Source: Actinomycetota bacterium | Lineage (GTDB): Bacteria; Actinomycetota; Acidimicrobiia; Acidimicrobiales; Ilumatobacteraceae | Direction: 5' to 3' | NCBI GenBank assembly: GCA_947454105.1 | Contig: CANGIP010000003.1 | Location: 113,357 to 177,356 of the forward strand | Length of the DNA stretch: 64,000 bases | Shown here: piece by piece, positions 42,680 through 51,238 of the stretch | Position numbering within the stretch: position 1 is the first letter of the stretch | Layout of the letters: each line of letters starts with the position of its first letter | Program-made: the position numbers and the translations under genes | The notes under the pieces: model-generated | The model's database searches: none | Seen by the model: only the letters and a program-made list of their open reading frames with translations | What the model was told of the DNA's origin: nothing

Positions 42680-44400
42680 GTTGGTCGTGACACCATCAAA
42701 CAAGAAACGGCTTCATCAGGAGTCAAAGTTATGACGACTCCTGGCGAGCCATCAGTTGGAGTTCGTAATCGGCTTGCTGGCAGAGCTATGCCACCAGAAG
42801 AACATTCGGCTCGTAAAAAAGTAAAACCCGATTTTGGAGTTTCAGTGATTTGCACTGTTCGAGTAGTCGTTCCATTGGGGAACGTGTAATCAAACGTTGC
42901 AGAAGATGTCTGTGAAGTATTGAGGGCACGCACGCCAACATCAGTTGTGTACGACCAGGTACCGGTGGCCTCAGAAAGTACACCAGCTTGTTCAATTCGT
43001 TTTTGCACCGTGACAGTGCCACCACATACCGCTGCACTGATGGAACGCAACACATTGCCGAGTTGGGCAAATGAAGCAGAGTTCGCGGGCAAGAAAAAGT
43101 CTGCGGCGGCGGCGTTACCTGGACTCGAGGGTCCAGTTCCATTCCAGACAACATTCCCAACGACTGACTTCATTCGATCTTGGTTAGTTGTGATGGCATC
43201 GCTGCCGACCAAAATGCCGACGATGCGGGCGCCAGTGCCGCGACCGTAGTTGGCGGCAGTCACTGCTCGCGAAAGATCGGTGGTATTGAATCGCGCATCT
43301 CCGTCGTTGGGGGTGTTGGTTCGGTTGCGGTTTGGTTCGCCATCAGAAATAAAGACCACGAGTTCGGGTAATTGCGAGAATGCTGTACCGCTAGTCGTGC
43401 GAAAGGCTTGCCACAGGCCGTCTTCCCAGTTTGTGCCTGATCCCCAACGGGCTGTGGCTAAATCTTGGTTATCAACCTTTGTTCGCATTGCAGTGAGGTC
43501 AGTTGAAGGATTGAGAATATTGACATATTGGCCTGCGGTGGTGGGGTAATACGAATATGCAGAAACATCAAATCCCACAATGCGCAAGTATGTGGGCGTT
43601 CCAGAAAATGCATCGATAAATCCGAGCGCAGCGTTAACGAGCGATGTTGCACCACCTTGGGTCGGTATCGAACTGGATGTGTCGAGGACAACGGTGACCG
43701 TTCCTCCGCATCGAGTTGGTGGTGCAGATGGATCAATGATTCCGCCGGTGTAATCGGTTGGTAACTGATCTTGCGATGAAAGTCCTGCGCCACCAGTGGT
43801 GAAGTCTTCACCACTTCCAAAAATAACTTGAACGTCTTCGCCGATGGGACGAAGCACTACTTGGTTACGTGAAGTGACGGTGACAGCATGAGTTGGGGAT
43901 TGCGTGGCATTCCAAGTTGATGGTGGAGCGGCAAGTTGGTGCGCCACGCCCACTTGAGTGATGACTTGAGAAGTTAGTCCTACATTGCGAATTTCATAGC
44001 GTTGCAACTGCCATTCATCGCCGACCTGCACGTAGCGATATGAAACGACGTAGTTGGTGGTGGTACCAGTTTCTGAAATATCAGAGCGATTCAGCGAGAG
44101 CACGTTCGTGCCTGGCAATTTCTTTGTGGCGGTTGGTTGGTAGAGCGGGTCAATATTTCGACTCGTCGCCGAAGCGAGATCATTTGGTATCCAAGCTTGC
44201 AGAAACGTGATGTCTTTCGACTCGGAGAGATGATCTTTGATGGGGCGTTCTGTTCGTAAAATAACATTCATAGCCGCAGACAAACTGGTCATAATGATTC
44301 CGAGAATGGTGACTGTGATCATCAATTCGACCAAAGTCATCCCGTGATCACGGTGAATGGAAGGGGATGTAACTTTACGAAATCGCGCGCGGAAACACAT
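42676..44400 (-). CDS. PilW-like minor pilin carrying a von Willebrand A domain
   Basis: A 574-residue prepilin. The leader ends at G20, followed by mature MTLVELMITVTILG with the canonical Glu at +5. Residues 50-225 are a pilin-like beta region. Residues about 232-458 form a vWA domain with a complete MIDAS: D240-T-S242-S-S244, T323 in GSGTNWEDGL, and D353 in FISDGEPNRN. Residues 460-574 resemble a prealbumin-like (Cna-B-type) beta domain with TVTVQKRIEQAG and ETPKSGFTFL. The arrangement suggests a metal-dependent adhesin built into a pilus-tip subunit. It overlaps the upstream pilin gene by 26 nt and the downstream one by 4 nt. Confidence 0.88.
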   Translation of the reverse strand: MCFRARFRKVTSPSIHRDHGMTLVELMITVTILGIIMTSLSAAMNVILRTERPIKDHLSESKDITFLQAWIPNDLASATSRNIDPLYQPTATKKLPGTNVLSLNRSDISETGTTTNYVVSYRYVQVGDEWQLQRYEIRNVGLTSQVITQVGVAHQLAAPPSTWNATQSPTHAVTVTSRNQVVLRPIGEDVQVIFGSGEDFTTGGAGLSSQDQLPTDYTGGIIDPSAPPTRCGGTVTVVLDTSSSIPTQGGATSLVNAALGFIDAFSGTPTYLRIVGFDVSAYSYYPTTAGQYVNILNPSTDLTAMRTKVDNQDLATARWGSGTNWEDGLWQAFRTTSGTAFSQLPELVVFISDGEPNRNRTNTPNDGDARFNTTDLSRAVTAANYGRGTGARIVGILVGSDAITTNQDRMKSVVGNVVWNGTGPSSPGNAAAADFFLPANSASFAQLGNVLRSISAAVCGGTVTVQKRIEQAGVLSEATGTWSYTTDVGVRALNTSQTSSATFDYTFPNGTTTRTVQITETPKSGFTFLRAECSSGGIALPASRLRTPTDGSPGVVITLTPDEAVSCLMVSRPT

Positions 44401-44869
44401 TGCTCTTCACCACCTCTAACGTTTTTGAATAACCAGATGGTGAAGTCACAGTGAATGTGATGCGCTGCAAAGTTCGTGCCGTTGTGAGCGAGGCAGTTTC
44501 ATTGCATTCAGTTCCTGACAGACCATTGGTAGTCAGCCAGGTGCCAGCTGATGTTGATGATGGATTCCAGAAATACATTCCGGTCAACGTGACTGAACTC
44601 GTCGGCCAATCAACGGTTCCGGCGGCCGCTTGGATGATGGGGAGATAGCCGCCGTTGGTGTTGTTGGTTGGGCAAGGAATGTAGGCGTAGTTCGCTAATC
44701 GATCGGCCGCGCTTCCAAGCACTGCTTCGACTTTGGCTTGATCGTCCGAGAATGAAGACATTCGAATGGCTGACCACATTGCGCCAAGAACACCTGAGAC
44801 GACGATGCCCATTAAGGCAACGGCAATGACGACTTCAATGAGGCTTGAGCCTCGGTCGTGTTCTCTCAT
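44375..44869 (-). CDS. PilV-like minor pilin, 164 aa
   Basis: The leader MREHDRG ends in the prepilin cleavage glycine, followed by SSLIEVVIAVALMGIVVSGV with Glu at +5, the hallmark of type IV pilins and pseudopilins. The globular part (about 125 residues) contains two cysteines (IPCPTNN and GTECNET) that may form the D-loop disulfide. It would be processed by a prepilin peptidase and form part of a pilus-tip complex with the two downstream pilins. The leader TAGGACCACC carries a plausible ribosome-binding site. No pilus ATPase or platform gene lies in the window. Confidence 0.87.
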   Translation of the reverse strand: MREHDRGSSLIEVVIAVALMGIVVSGVLGAMWSAIRMSSFSDDQAKVEAVLGSAADRLANYAYIPCPTNNTNGGYLPIIQAAAGTVDWPTSSVTLTGMYFWNPSSTSAGTWLTTNGLSGTECNETASLTTARTLQRITFTVTSPSGYSKTLEVVKSNVFPRAIS

Positions 44870-44885
44870 GGTGGTCCTACTTCGG

Positions 44886-44914
44886 TGAATGTCGTGTTTT
44901 CAACACGTCATTCA
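44886..44914. promoter_or_regulatory. Inverted repeat before the minor-pilin operon
   Basis: TGAATG-T-CGTGTT (44886-44898) pairs with AACACG-T-CATTCA (44902-44914), with one central mismatch and a 3-base loop. It starts 17 bp upstream of the first pilin start codon and lies after the CoA-transferase stop. There is no T-run, so an operator or leader hairpin is as likely as a terminator. Confidence 0.5.
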
Positions 44915-44981
44915 TCGGCACGAGGACGGTTCTGAATTGTCAGGAAATTGTTAAGAAGAGTTCACGCCTTGCGACTTGTCA

Positions 44982-46175
44982 CTAAAAGATGACACCGGCT
45001 GCCCGCAATGCTGCAGCATCAAGTCCAACTTCGGAGACCACTTCGTCGCTATGTTGACCTGGGCTGGGGGCGAGGCTGCCAGCCTGGGCTGGGGTTGCCG
45101 AAAACCGCGCGGCCGGACGAGGTTCGCGAATTCGACCAGCAACAGGGTGCTCGCGTTCGATGAAGACCTCGTTGTTGCGAATTTGGGGCTGTTGTGGCAG
45201 ATCGGCCAGCGTCACGACAGATGCCGCCGGAACGTCGAATGATTGAGCACGCTTGACGAATTCATCGGTGGGCTGTTGGGCTGAGAGTTCGGTCATCAGA
45301 GGAACCAATTCTGAGGCATTCATCGTGCGTCCGGCCATCGTGGCAAAACGTTCGTCATCGGCGAGTTCGGGATGACCAAAGGTTTGGCATAGTCCACGGA
45401 ATTCGCTATCGCTCACAACGGAGACGGCAGCGAATCCATCGCTGAGTCGCGTGATGCCGTAGTTCTGTCCAATCGTTGGGGTGCGATTCGCATCATCATC
45501 AAGTAACACGGCATCCATGCCCGAATCGGGCCACATAAATGAAACCGCGGCATCGAGCATTGCTAATACAATGTGCTGACCGTCAGCGTTGCCCGCAGCG
45601 CGGGCATACAGAGCAGACGAAATTGCTTGCGCCGCGGTGAGCGATGTGACTTTGTCGCACAAGAGAGTGCGAAACAACGACGGTTCACCATTGCGCGGAT
45701 CGGTTTGCACACTTGCGAGACCAGATGCTGCTTGAATCACATTGTCGTAGACGCGATGTCCACTGTTTGGTCCATCTGGCCCGTAACCACTGATACTCAC
45801 ATAAATCAATTGGGGATTGACTGCCTTCAGATCGTCATAACCAATGCCGAGTCGTTCAACTGCGCCGGGTCGGAAGTTTTGAACGACCACATCGGCAGTT
45901 TCGACAAGCTTTTTGAGAACCGCGACACCTTGTTCGCTTTTCAGGTCAACCACGAGCGATCGCTTACCGCGGTTGTTGTTGACGAAAATGCCGGTCATAC
46001 CACCTTTGGCGGAACCGATATAGCGCATGAAGTCACCGATACCTGGAGACTCGACTTTGATGACGTCGGCACCTTGGTCGGCGAGCATCATCGCGGCTAG
46101 TGGTCCTGAAATCATGACCGACAGGTCAAGAACCTTGATTCCGTGAAGTGGACCAGTGTTCGCAGTTTTCGTCAT
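44982..46175 (-). CDS. Class III CoA-transferase (CaiB/BaiF family)
   Basis: A 397-residue family III CoA-transferase that moves CoA between acyl thioesters and free acids. It has IKVLDLSVMISGPLAAMMLADQGADVIKVE at the N-terminus, NRGKRSLVVDLKS, the conserved active-site Asp region of the family in the YDNVIQAASGLA block, and the C-terminal insert typical of the interlocked dimer. The substrate is unknown. The ATG at 46175 is 16 nt after the MFS gene stop; a longer frame to 46241 would overlap it. Confidence 0.93.
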   Translation of the reverse strand: MTKTANTGPLHGIKVLDLSVMISGPLAAMMLADQGADVIKVESPGIGDFMRYIGSAKGGMTGIFVNNNRGKRSLVVDLKSEQGVAVLKKLVETADVVVQNFRPGAVERLGIGYDDLKAVNPQLIYVSISGYGPDGPNSGHRVYDNVIQAASGLASVQTDPRNGEPSLFRTLLCDKVTSLTAAQAISSALYARAAGNADGQHIVLAMLDAAVSFMWPDSGMDAVLLDDDANRTPTIGQNYGITRLSDGFAAVSVVSDSEFRGLCQTFGHPELADDERFATMAGRTMNASELVPLMTELSAQQPTDEFVKRAQSFDVPAASVVTLADLPQQPQIRNNEVFIEREHPVAGRIREPRPAARFSATPAQAGSLAPSPGQHSDEVVSEVGLDAAALRAAGVIF

Positions 46176-46191
46176 ACCCGATGTTCGCGCA

Positions 46192-47559
46192 TCAGGTCCG
46201 TTGCGCCACACCCCTGCTTGCCAAGATTCCAAGAGTTGCAAGAACCGCGGCGATCAAGAAATTAGTTCCGAGTGCGTGTGAGAGAGGCCAGTGGGTGCGA
46301 TCGGAAATGGCAACGGTTGCGCCACCGATTCCGCCCATCAGAGCAAATCCCAAACTGTCGGCGAGGTTGATTTGGCTACCAATCTGTCCTTCATTGCCAT
46401 CGTCGGCATAGGCAGTCGCGGCAACTGAGGTGGGAACGAAAAGGATGCCCATCCCGAGACCGCCAAAACACCACGAAAAGAAAGTTGCCAAGAGTGGCCA
46501 ACTCGCGCTTAAGACTGGAGACACCGCGAAGATGCCAAACAGGATCAAGGAAAATCCAACTGCTGCTGACCGGGCGACTGGGATGTGTGATCGACGTGTC
46601 GAAAGCACCGAACCCAAACTCCACGACAATGCAGCTCCGATAATGACAAAACCTTGGATTGTGGGTGAAGCACCATGAATTCGATCGGCAGCGAGCGGCA
46701 CAAACGAGTCAATACTTAAGAATGCAGATGTGGCCAACATGCGGCAGGCCAAAATCGCCGGGAGACCTCGTTTGGCTCGCCAAACTTTGGGTGGCATGAG
46801 TTTGTTGAAGTTAGGAATCGACAACGCGAGACCGATGCCAATGAAAGCGATGGCGAGTAGAACGAATTTTGTTTGAACTCCCGCAATAAAAAGAGCGACA
46901 CCAGTGGTGAGAAGTATGGCTTGCGGGAGGCGAGACTTTTTCGCATGTGCAAGTAGTTGAGCCTCTTTGTTGGCGAGCAATGTTCCCATTGCGCTGATTG
47001 ACAAAACAGCGGTTGCTAGTGCGAGTGGAGCGATACCGATAAACACCCAACGCCATCCGAATGCTCTGGTGATGTATCCGGCAAGTCCGGGCGCAATCAA
47101 GCTTGGTAAAACCCATCCAGCAGAAATCCATGCAAAAATTCGCGAACGTTGATTTTCAGGCCAGACCCGTTTGATGATGACGAAGGTAATTGGCGCTAAT
47201 CCTCCGGCACCTGCTCCTTGCAAGACTCGGCCGAGGAGCACTATGGGCATCGTGGGGGCGATTGAGGCAACCACGAGTCCCAATAGAAAAATAGCAATGC
47301 AGCCAATGAACGGCGCTTTAGGACCTCGGCGATCTGCTTGTTCTCCGGCCGTGACGAGTCCGATGATGTCAGCCAACATGTATGCCGCCAAAGTTGCCCC
47401 GTAGAGATAATCACCATGAAGTTCGTCGGCGATTGTTGGGAGAGCGGTGAGCAGTGACGTCGTTTCAAATGCGATGAGAGATGTGCAGCTAACGAGACCA
47501 ATCGCAAGTGCTCGTTGGCGTTGTGGAACTTGAGAAATTTGTTCAGTATCGAGATTCAC
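46192..47559 (-). CDS. MFS transporter (drug:H+ antiporter-like)
   Basis: A 455-residue major facilitator protein with about 14 hydrophobic segments in the DHA2-like style: IAFETTSLLTALPTIADELHG at the start, the motif-A loop GEQADRRGPKAPFIG, and GRVLQGAGAGGLAPITFVI (motif-B-like R and G residues). It probably exports or imports a small molecule by proton exchange. The likely start is GTG at 47559, which overlaps the amidase stop (GTGA). It is in an operon with the amidase and probably the CoA-transferase. Confidence 0.88.
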   Translation of the reverse strand: MNLDTEQISQVPQRQRALAIGLVSCTSLIAFETTSLLTALPTIADELHGDYLYGATLAAYMLADIIGLVTAGEQADRRGPKAPFIGCIAIFLLGLVVASIAPTMPIVLLGRVLQGAGAGGLAPITFVIIKRVWPENQRSRIFAWISAGWVLPSLIAPGLAGYITRAFGWRWVFIGIAPLALATAVLSISAMGTLLANKEAQLLAHAKKSRLPQAILLTTGVALFIAGVQTKFVLLAIAFIGIGLALSIPNFNKLMPPKVWRAKRGLPAILACRMLATSAFLSIDSFVPLAADRIHGASPTIQGFVIIGAALSWSLGSVLSTRRSHIPVARSAAVGFSLILFGIFAVSPVLSASWPLLATFFSWCFGGLGMGILFVPTSVAATAYADDGNEGQIGSQINLADSLGFALMGGIGGATVAISDRTHWPLSHALGTNFLIAAVLATLGILASRGVAQRT

Positions 47560-48980
47560 GACGCAACAAGTGGCCAAGGTCGATTGCGTTCAATATGCAA
47601 CGCGATATCAAGAAGCAACTGTTCGGTGAAATGACGCGAAACGACTTGCAGACCAACAGGTAGACCGTCGACGAAACCGGATGGAATTGAAATTGCCGGA
47701 TTGCCATGCAAGTTTGCAGGAAAAGTTAACTTCCCATTGTTCCCGGCGCCAGCGCGAACACCACCAAATGTTGATGGCAGTGGCCCTTCTGCATCGAATG
47801 CGATGTCGGGGTTTGAGGCGGTCAAAACTAAGTCGACTCCGGTTGAAGCGTTGAAGATTTCTGACATACGTTCGTTCAATGCCACGCGGCGCGCTTCGAT
47901 ACGAGCCCGAGCTTCGGGTCCGTAACGATCCATCGTCGCCGTTAAGCCCATGCGAATTTCTGGTGTCAATACGTCGGCACAATCTGGCCATAACTCGCCG
48001 AGTTGCGCGTGAATCGACAACATCCCGCTGATGCTCCAAGCCGCGCCCATGCTTGGTAGCGACGTGTCAATGTCGACACGCTTCCACCCGTGTTCGGCAA
48101 TGAGTTGATCGGCCTCGGCACTTAAAACTTCCCACATTGCGGGTGACACGACTGCTCCGCCCCAATCAGGGACGATTGCAACACGTAAGCCACGAAGCAC
48201 TTGAGCGAATGAACCGAGTTCAGGCTCCCATTTTCCAACATTGGGCAAGCTGAGTTGATCACGTGAATCATGGCCCGCAGTGACGTCAAACCATCGAGCA
48301 GTGTCACGAACGCTGCGCGTGACGCAACCAGTGACAGTGGTGAGATTTCCGAGTTGCACTTTTGGCGCTCGCGGAATTCGGCCGTACGTTGCCTTGAGGC
48401 CAACTAAGCCGGTGAAACCGGCGGGAATACGAATTGATCCGCCACCATCACCAGCCGTGGCCATGGTGATGATTCCTCCAGCAACTGCAGCAGCGCTTCC
48501 ACCTGAAGAACCACCAGGGGTGCGACCGTGTTCCCAAGGATTATGTGTTGCGCCGTGCATCACGGTGCGAGTGACATTGACACCACCAAATTCACTCGCT
48601 GTTGTTTGACCAACTAACACGACGCCAGCATTTTCAAGTCGTTGGACCATCACTGACGAGAAATCTGAAACGATATGTGACAGCGCAACACATGCTTCGG
48701 TGTCGGGCCATCCAGCGACTTGATCGAGTTCTTTCACGCCGATGGGCACGCCGCCGAATGGCAAGTTCACATTTGCGGTTCGTGCCGCGGCATAGGCCCG
48801 ATCTTGATCAAGGTGTCCGAAAGCATTGAGGTCACTTGAATTGATCGCTGCATATGTCGCGTCGAGTTCTTCGACGGGGGAGCGCTCGCCAGTGCGGAAC
48901 GCGTCAACGAGAGAACAAGCGTCGCCTTGCCAAGTTTGCGGTGATGATGCTTTTGTACCTGAGTGAGAAGTCACAGCCAT
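47556..48980 (-). CDS. Amidase signature family amidase
   Basis: A 474-residue serine amidase. The catalytic Lys is in GVPIGVKELD. The glycine/serine-rich signature GRTPGGSSGGSAAAVAGG holds the cis-Ser, followed by the nucleophile Ser in GDGGGSIRIPAG. Enzymes of this group hydrolyse amides to acids and ammonia; the C-terminal domain typically decides the substrate and cannot be interpreted here. The ATG at 48980 was chosen; an upstream start would overlap the divergent thioesterase promoter and gene. The order amidase, transporter, CoA-transferase suggests hydrolysis and activation of an imported amide or its acid. Confidence 0.92.
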   Translation of the reverse strand: MAVTSHSGTKASSPQTWQGDACSLVDAFRTGERSPVEELDATYAAINSSDLNAFGHLDQDRAYAAARTANVNLPFGGVPIGVKELDQVAGWPDTEACVALSHIVSDFSSVMVQRLENAGVVLVGQTTASEFGGVNVTRTVMHGATHNPWEHGRTPGGSSGGSAAAVAGGIITMATAGDGGGSIRIPAGFTGLVGLKATYGRIPRAPKVQLGNLTTVTGCVTRSVRDTARWFDVTAGHDSRDQLSLPNVGKWEPELGSFAQVLRGLRVAIVPDWGGAVVSPAMWEVLSAEADQLIAEHGWKRVDIDTSLPSMGAAWSISGMLSIHAQLGELWPDCADVLTPEIRMGLTATMDRYGPEARARIEARRVALNERMSEIFNASTGVDLVLTASNPDIAFDAEGPLPSTFGGVRAGAGNNGKLTFPANLHGNPAISIPSGFVDGLPVGLQVVSRHFTEQLLLDIALHIERNRPWPLVAS

Positions 48981-49017
48981 AGGTGCAGACGCTAGTGCTC
49001 GCCTAGAGTTTGAAGCG

Positions 49018-49860
49018 ATGGACAGCCGACAGTTTTTGGGATTACAACCCACACACAATCCTCATCGTTGGGTCTTGCCTGTTGTTCAAGGCATTAGTAC
49101 GGGCGGCGGCTTCCTGTTTGGCGGCTGCGGGCTTGGAGCTGCTGTTGCCGCGATGGAAGGAACGTCGGGCCGAAAGGCCGTATGGGCAACCGCTCAGTAT
49201 CTGTCGTATGCCAAGCCTGGTGAAGTCATGGACATTGATGTCACTTTGGCAGTACACGGTCATCAGATCACTCAGGCGCGAGCGGTGTGCCATGTCGGTG
49301 ACCGAGAAATTTTGACAGTGAATGCTGCTCTTGGCGATCGCGATCTTGAAGAACATGGTCAATTCGAAAAGATGCCATTGAACGTGCCGAAACCGTTTGA
49401 TTGCAAAGAACGACCACATGTGCTCGATTGGTCAGGAACCATTAGTGGTCGCATGGATCAACGCATGGTCAAAGGCCGTGAAGAACTTGAAGAACTTGAT
49501 GGCACGCCCAGTGATGGTCAGGTTTTGTTGTGGTCGCGTATTCCTGAAGTGATCGAAGGCGTTGATGCTGCAACTTTGTCGATTTTAGGTGACTTCGTTC
49601 CGATGGGCGTCGGTCAAGCTTTAGGCATTCGTGGCGGTGGAAACAGTCTCGATAACACCTTGCGTATCGGAAAGTTGGTACCGACTGAGTGGGTTCTGCT
49701 TGACATTCGTATTCATATGGTTGAGCGTGGATTCGGACACGGATTGGTGCATATGTTTGCCGAAGATGGAACGCTGATGGCAACGGCGAGTCAAAGTTGC
49801 ATCGTCCGCTTCTGGCGCGACATGCCGGGACCGGGCCCTGCTGGGAAAGCGAAGAAGTAG
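49018..49860 (+). CDS. Acyl-CoA thioesterase (TesB-like, double hot-dog)
   Basis: A 280-residue protein with two hot-dog halves. It has GGGFLFGGCGLGAAVAAMEGTSGR in the first (the region of the conserved helix), AQYLSYAKPGEVMDIDVTLAVHGHQITQARAVCH, and a second half with WSRIPEVIEG and LIRIHMVERGFGHGLVHMFAEDGTLMATASQS-like strands. These domains hydrolyse acyl-CoA thioesters. Individual catalytic residues cannot be assigned with confidence. It is divergent from the amidase with only 37 nt between the start codons. The C-terminal codons are imperfectly repeated just after the stop. Confidence 0.85.
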   Translation: MDSRQFLGLQPTHNPHRWVLPVVQGISTGGGFLFGGCGLGAAVAAMEGTSGRKAVWATAQYLSYAKPGEVMDIDVTLAVHGHQITQARAVCHVGDREILTVNAALGDRDLEEHGQFEKMPLNVPKPFDCKERPHVLDWSGTISGRMDQRMVKGREELEELDGTPSDGQVLLWSRIPEVIEGVDAATLSILGDFVPMGVGQALGIRGGGNSLDNTLRIGKLVPTEWVLLDIRIHMVERGFGHGLVHMFAEDGTLMATASQSCIVRFWRDMPGPGPAGKAKK

Positions 49861-49885
49861 TCCCGCTGGGAAAGCGACGAAGTCG
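49840..49885 (+). repeat. Imperfect tandem repeat at the thioesterase 3' end
   Basis: GCTGGGAAAGCGAAGAAGTAG (49840-49860), which contains the stop codon, is followed by GCTGGGAAAGCGACGAAGTCG (49865-49885), a 25-bp period with two differences. It looks like a small slippage duplication of the gene end. Confidence 0.7.
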
Positions 49886-49948
49886 CCAACAGATATGAAG
49901 AAGTAGCCCGAGTCTTTGCCTGGTGGTGTGGTCGGCAACAATGAGGTC

Positions 49949-50938
49949 ATGACATCTTCGCTTCCTCGTCGCCCAGGTATGACTGTTCCGCTGCCGGGTC
50001 ATTTGCACACCCATCGTGATCGCCTCATTGAACTTGCTGATATGGGCTACACCGATATCTGGTCGGCCGAATCCGATGGTGCTGACGCGTTCACCCCGTT
50101 AGCAATGGCGGCAGCATGGGAACCTCGATTACGTCTAGGTACGGCAATTGTTCCGGCCTACACGCGTTCACCAGCGTGCTTTGCCCAAAGTGTTGCCAGC
50201 ATGGCCGATGCTGCTCCTGGGCGTTTTGCGATTGGCATCGGTTCAAGTAGCAACGTCATCGTTGAGAAGTGGAACGGAATCCCGTTCGTCGAGCCATACA
50301 AGAAAGTCCGCGATGTTGTGCGTTTCTTGAACGATGCATTGTCAGGCGAAAAAGTAGCCAAGTCGTATGACACCTTTGAAGTGAACGGTTTCAAATTGGG
50401 CGTACGTCCCGAAGTGAAGCCAAAGATCTTGGTGGCGGCCCTTCGTGAGGGAATGCTGCGTCTTGCTGGTCGTGAATCAGATGGTGCAATTATCAACTGG
50501 TTGTCGCCAACTGATGTGCGTCGAGTTGCCGAAGTTGTCAACGACGCCGCGGGCGGAGAAGAGCGCGAAATTGTGGCGCGAATTTTTGTGTGCCCAAGCG
50601 AAAATGCTGAAGTGGTTCGCGCCGCTGGTCGATTTGCAATTGCTGCGTATCTGAATGTTCCGGTGTACGCCGAATTCCACCGTTGGCTCGGTCGTGGCCC
50701 AGAGTTGCAAGGTATGTGGGACGCATGGAAAGCGGGAGACCGTAAAGCTGCTTTAGCGGCAATTCCCGATGAAGTCGTTGATGACATCTTGATTCATGGT
50801 TCGCCGGCTGAATGTCGCGCCAAGATTCAGGCGTACTTTGACAACGGTGTCACCACGAGTTCGCTCGCAATTCTGGCCCTTGATCCAGAATTGAATTACT
50901 GGGAATCAGTCAAGGCGTTGTCGCCGAGTGCCAATTAA
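49949..50938 (+). CDS. LLM-class (F420-dependent type) oxidoreductase
   Basis: A 329-residue luciferase-like TIM-barrel protein. It has LIELADMGYTDIWSAESDGADAFTPLAMAA, TAIVPAYTRSPACFAQSVASMADAAPGRFAIGIGSS, and a conserved GVRPEVKPKILVAALREGMLRLAGRESDGAIIN block. Subfamily members use F420 or flavin for hydride transfer. It is more distant from the oxidoreductase at 415 than from 5,10-methylenetetrahydromethanopterin reductase-like proteins; this is by pattern only. The start at 49949 was chosen; an upstream in-frame ATG would put the start in the preceding gene's trailer. Confidence 0.9.
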   Translation: MTSSLPRRPGMTVPLPGHLHTHRDRLIELADMGYTDIWSAESDGADAFTPLAMAAAWEPRLRLGTAIVPAYTRSPACFAQSVASMADAAPGRFAIGIGSSSNVIVEKWNGIPFVEPYKKVRDVVRFLNDALSGEKVAKSYDTFEVNGFKLGVRPEVKPKILVAALREGMLRLAGRESDGAIINWLSPTDVRRVAEVVNDAAGGEEREIVARIFVCPSENAEVVRAAGRFAIAAYLNVPVYAEFHRWLGRGPELQGMWDAWKAGDRKAALAAIPDEVVDDILIHGSPAECRAKIQAYFDNGVTTSSLAILALDPELNYWESVKALSPSAN

Positions 50939-51133
50939 TCAAGCTGCTTGAACTTGCCGTTTCTCGGCGAGATAACGACGGATATCGGCGATGTGTCGAA
51001 GTCCATTGCGACATACCTCGTCTGACAAGATGAATCGCGGGTCGACGCCCACCGGTGTGGTTTCGAGGCCAGCAAGTTGAAGTTGAACTGGAGCTTCAGT
51101 TTCGGGTTGCGCAGTCTGGTGGTTGATGTCCAT
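50939..51133 (-). CDS. Possible small protein, 64 aa
   Basis: An open frame of 64 codons lies in the 300-base stretch between the oxidoreductase (stop 50938) and the ABC exporter (start 51239). It starts with ATG and gives a polar protein (MDINHQTAQPETEAPVQ..., C-terminal ADIRRYLAEKRQVQAA) with one cysteine. Composition looks protein-like, but there is no convincing ribosome-binding site and no recognised family. The rest of the stretch (51134-51238) shows nothing clear besides a possible promoter. Confidence 0.45.
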   Translation of the reverse strand: MDINHQTAQPETEAPVQLQLAGLETTPVGVDPRFILSDEVCRNGLRHIADIRRYLAEKRQVQAA

Positions 51134-51238
51134 GACACGACTCTGCCCAATGGGTCAGGCACAGTTCCGTGCAGCCGGGGTTCATTCTCAAGGCGGGTGG
51201 CTCAGGATGCTGAAGTTTCTGCTGGTGAGGGCTAATTT

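Noticed and set aside
44870..44981. Classical terminator between CoA-transferase and pilin genes
   Set aside because: The inverted repeat at 44886-44914 has no T-run on the minus strand and is closer to the pilin start, so I list it as regulatory instead.
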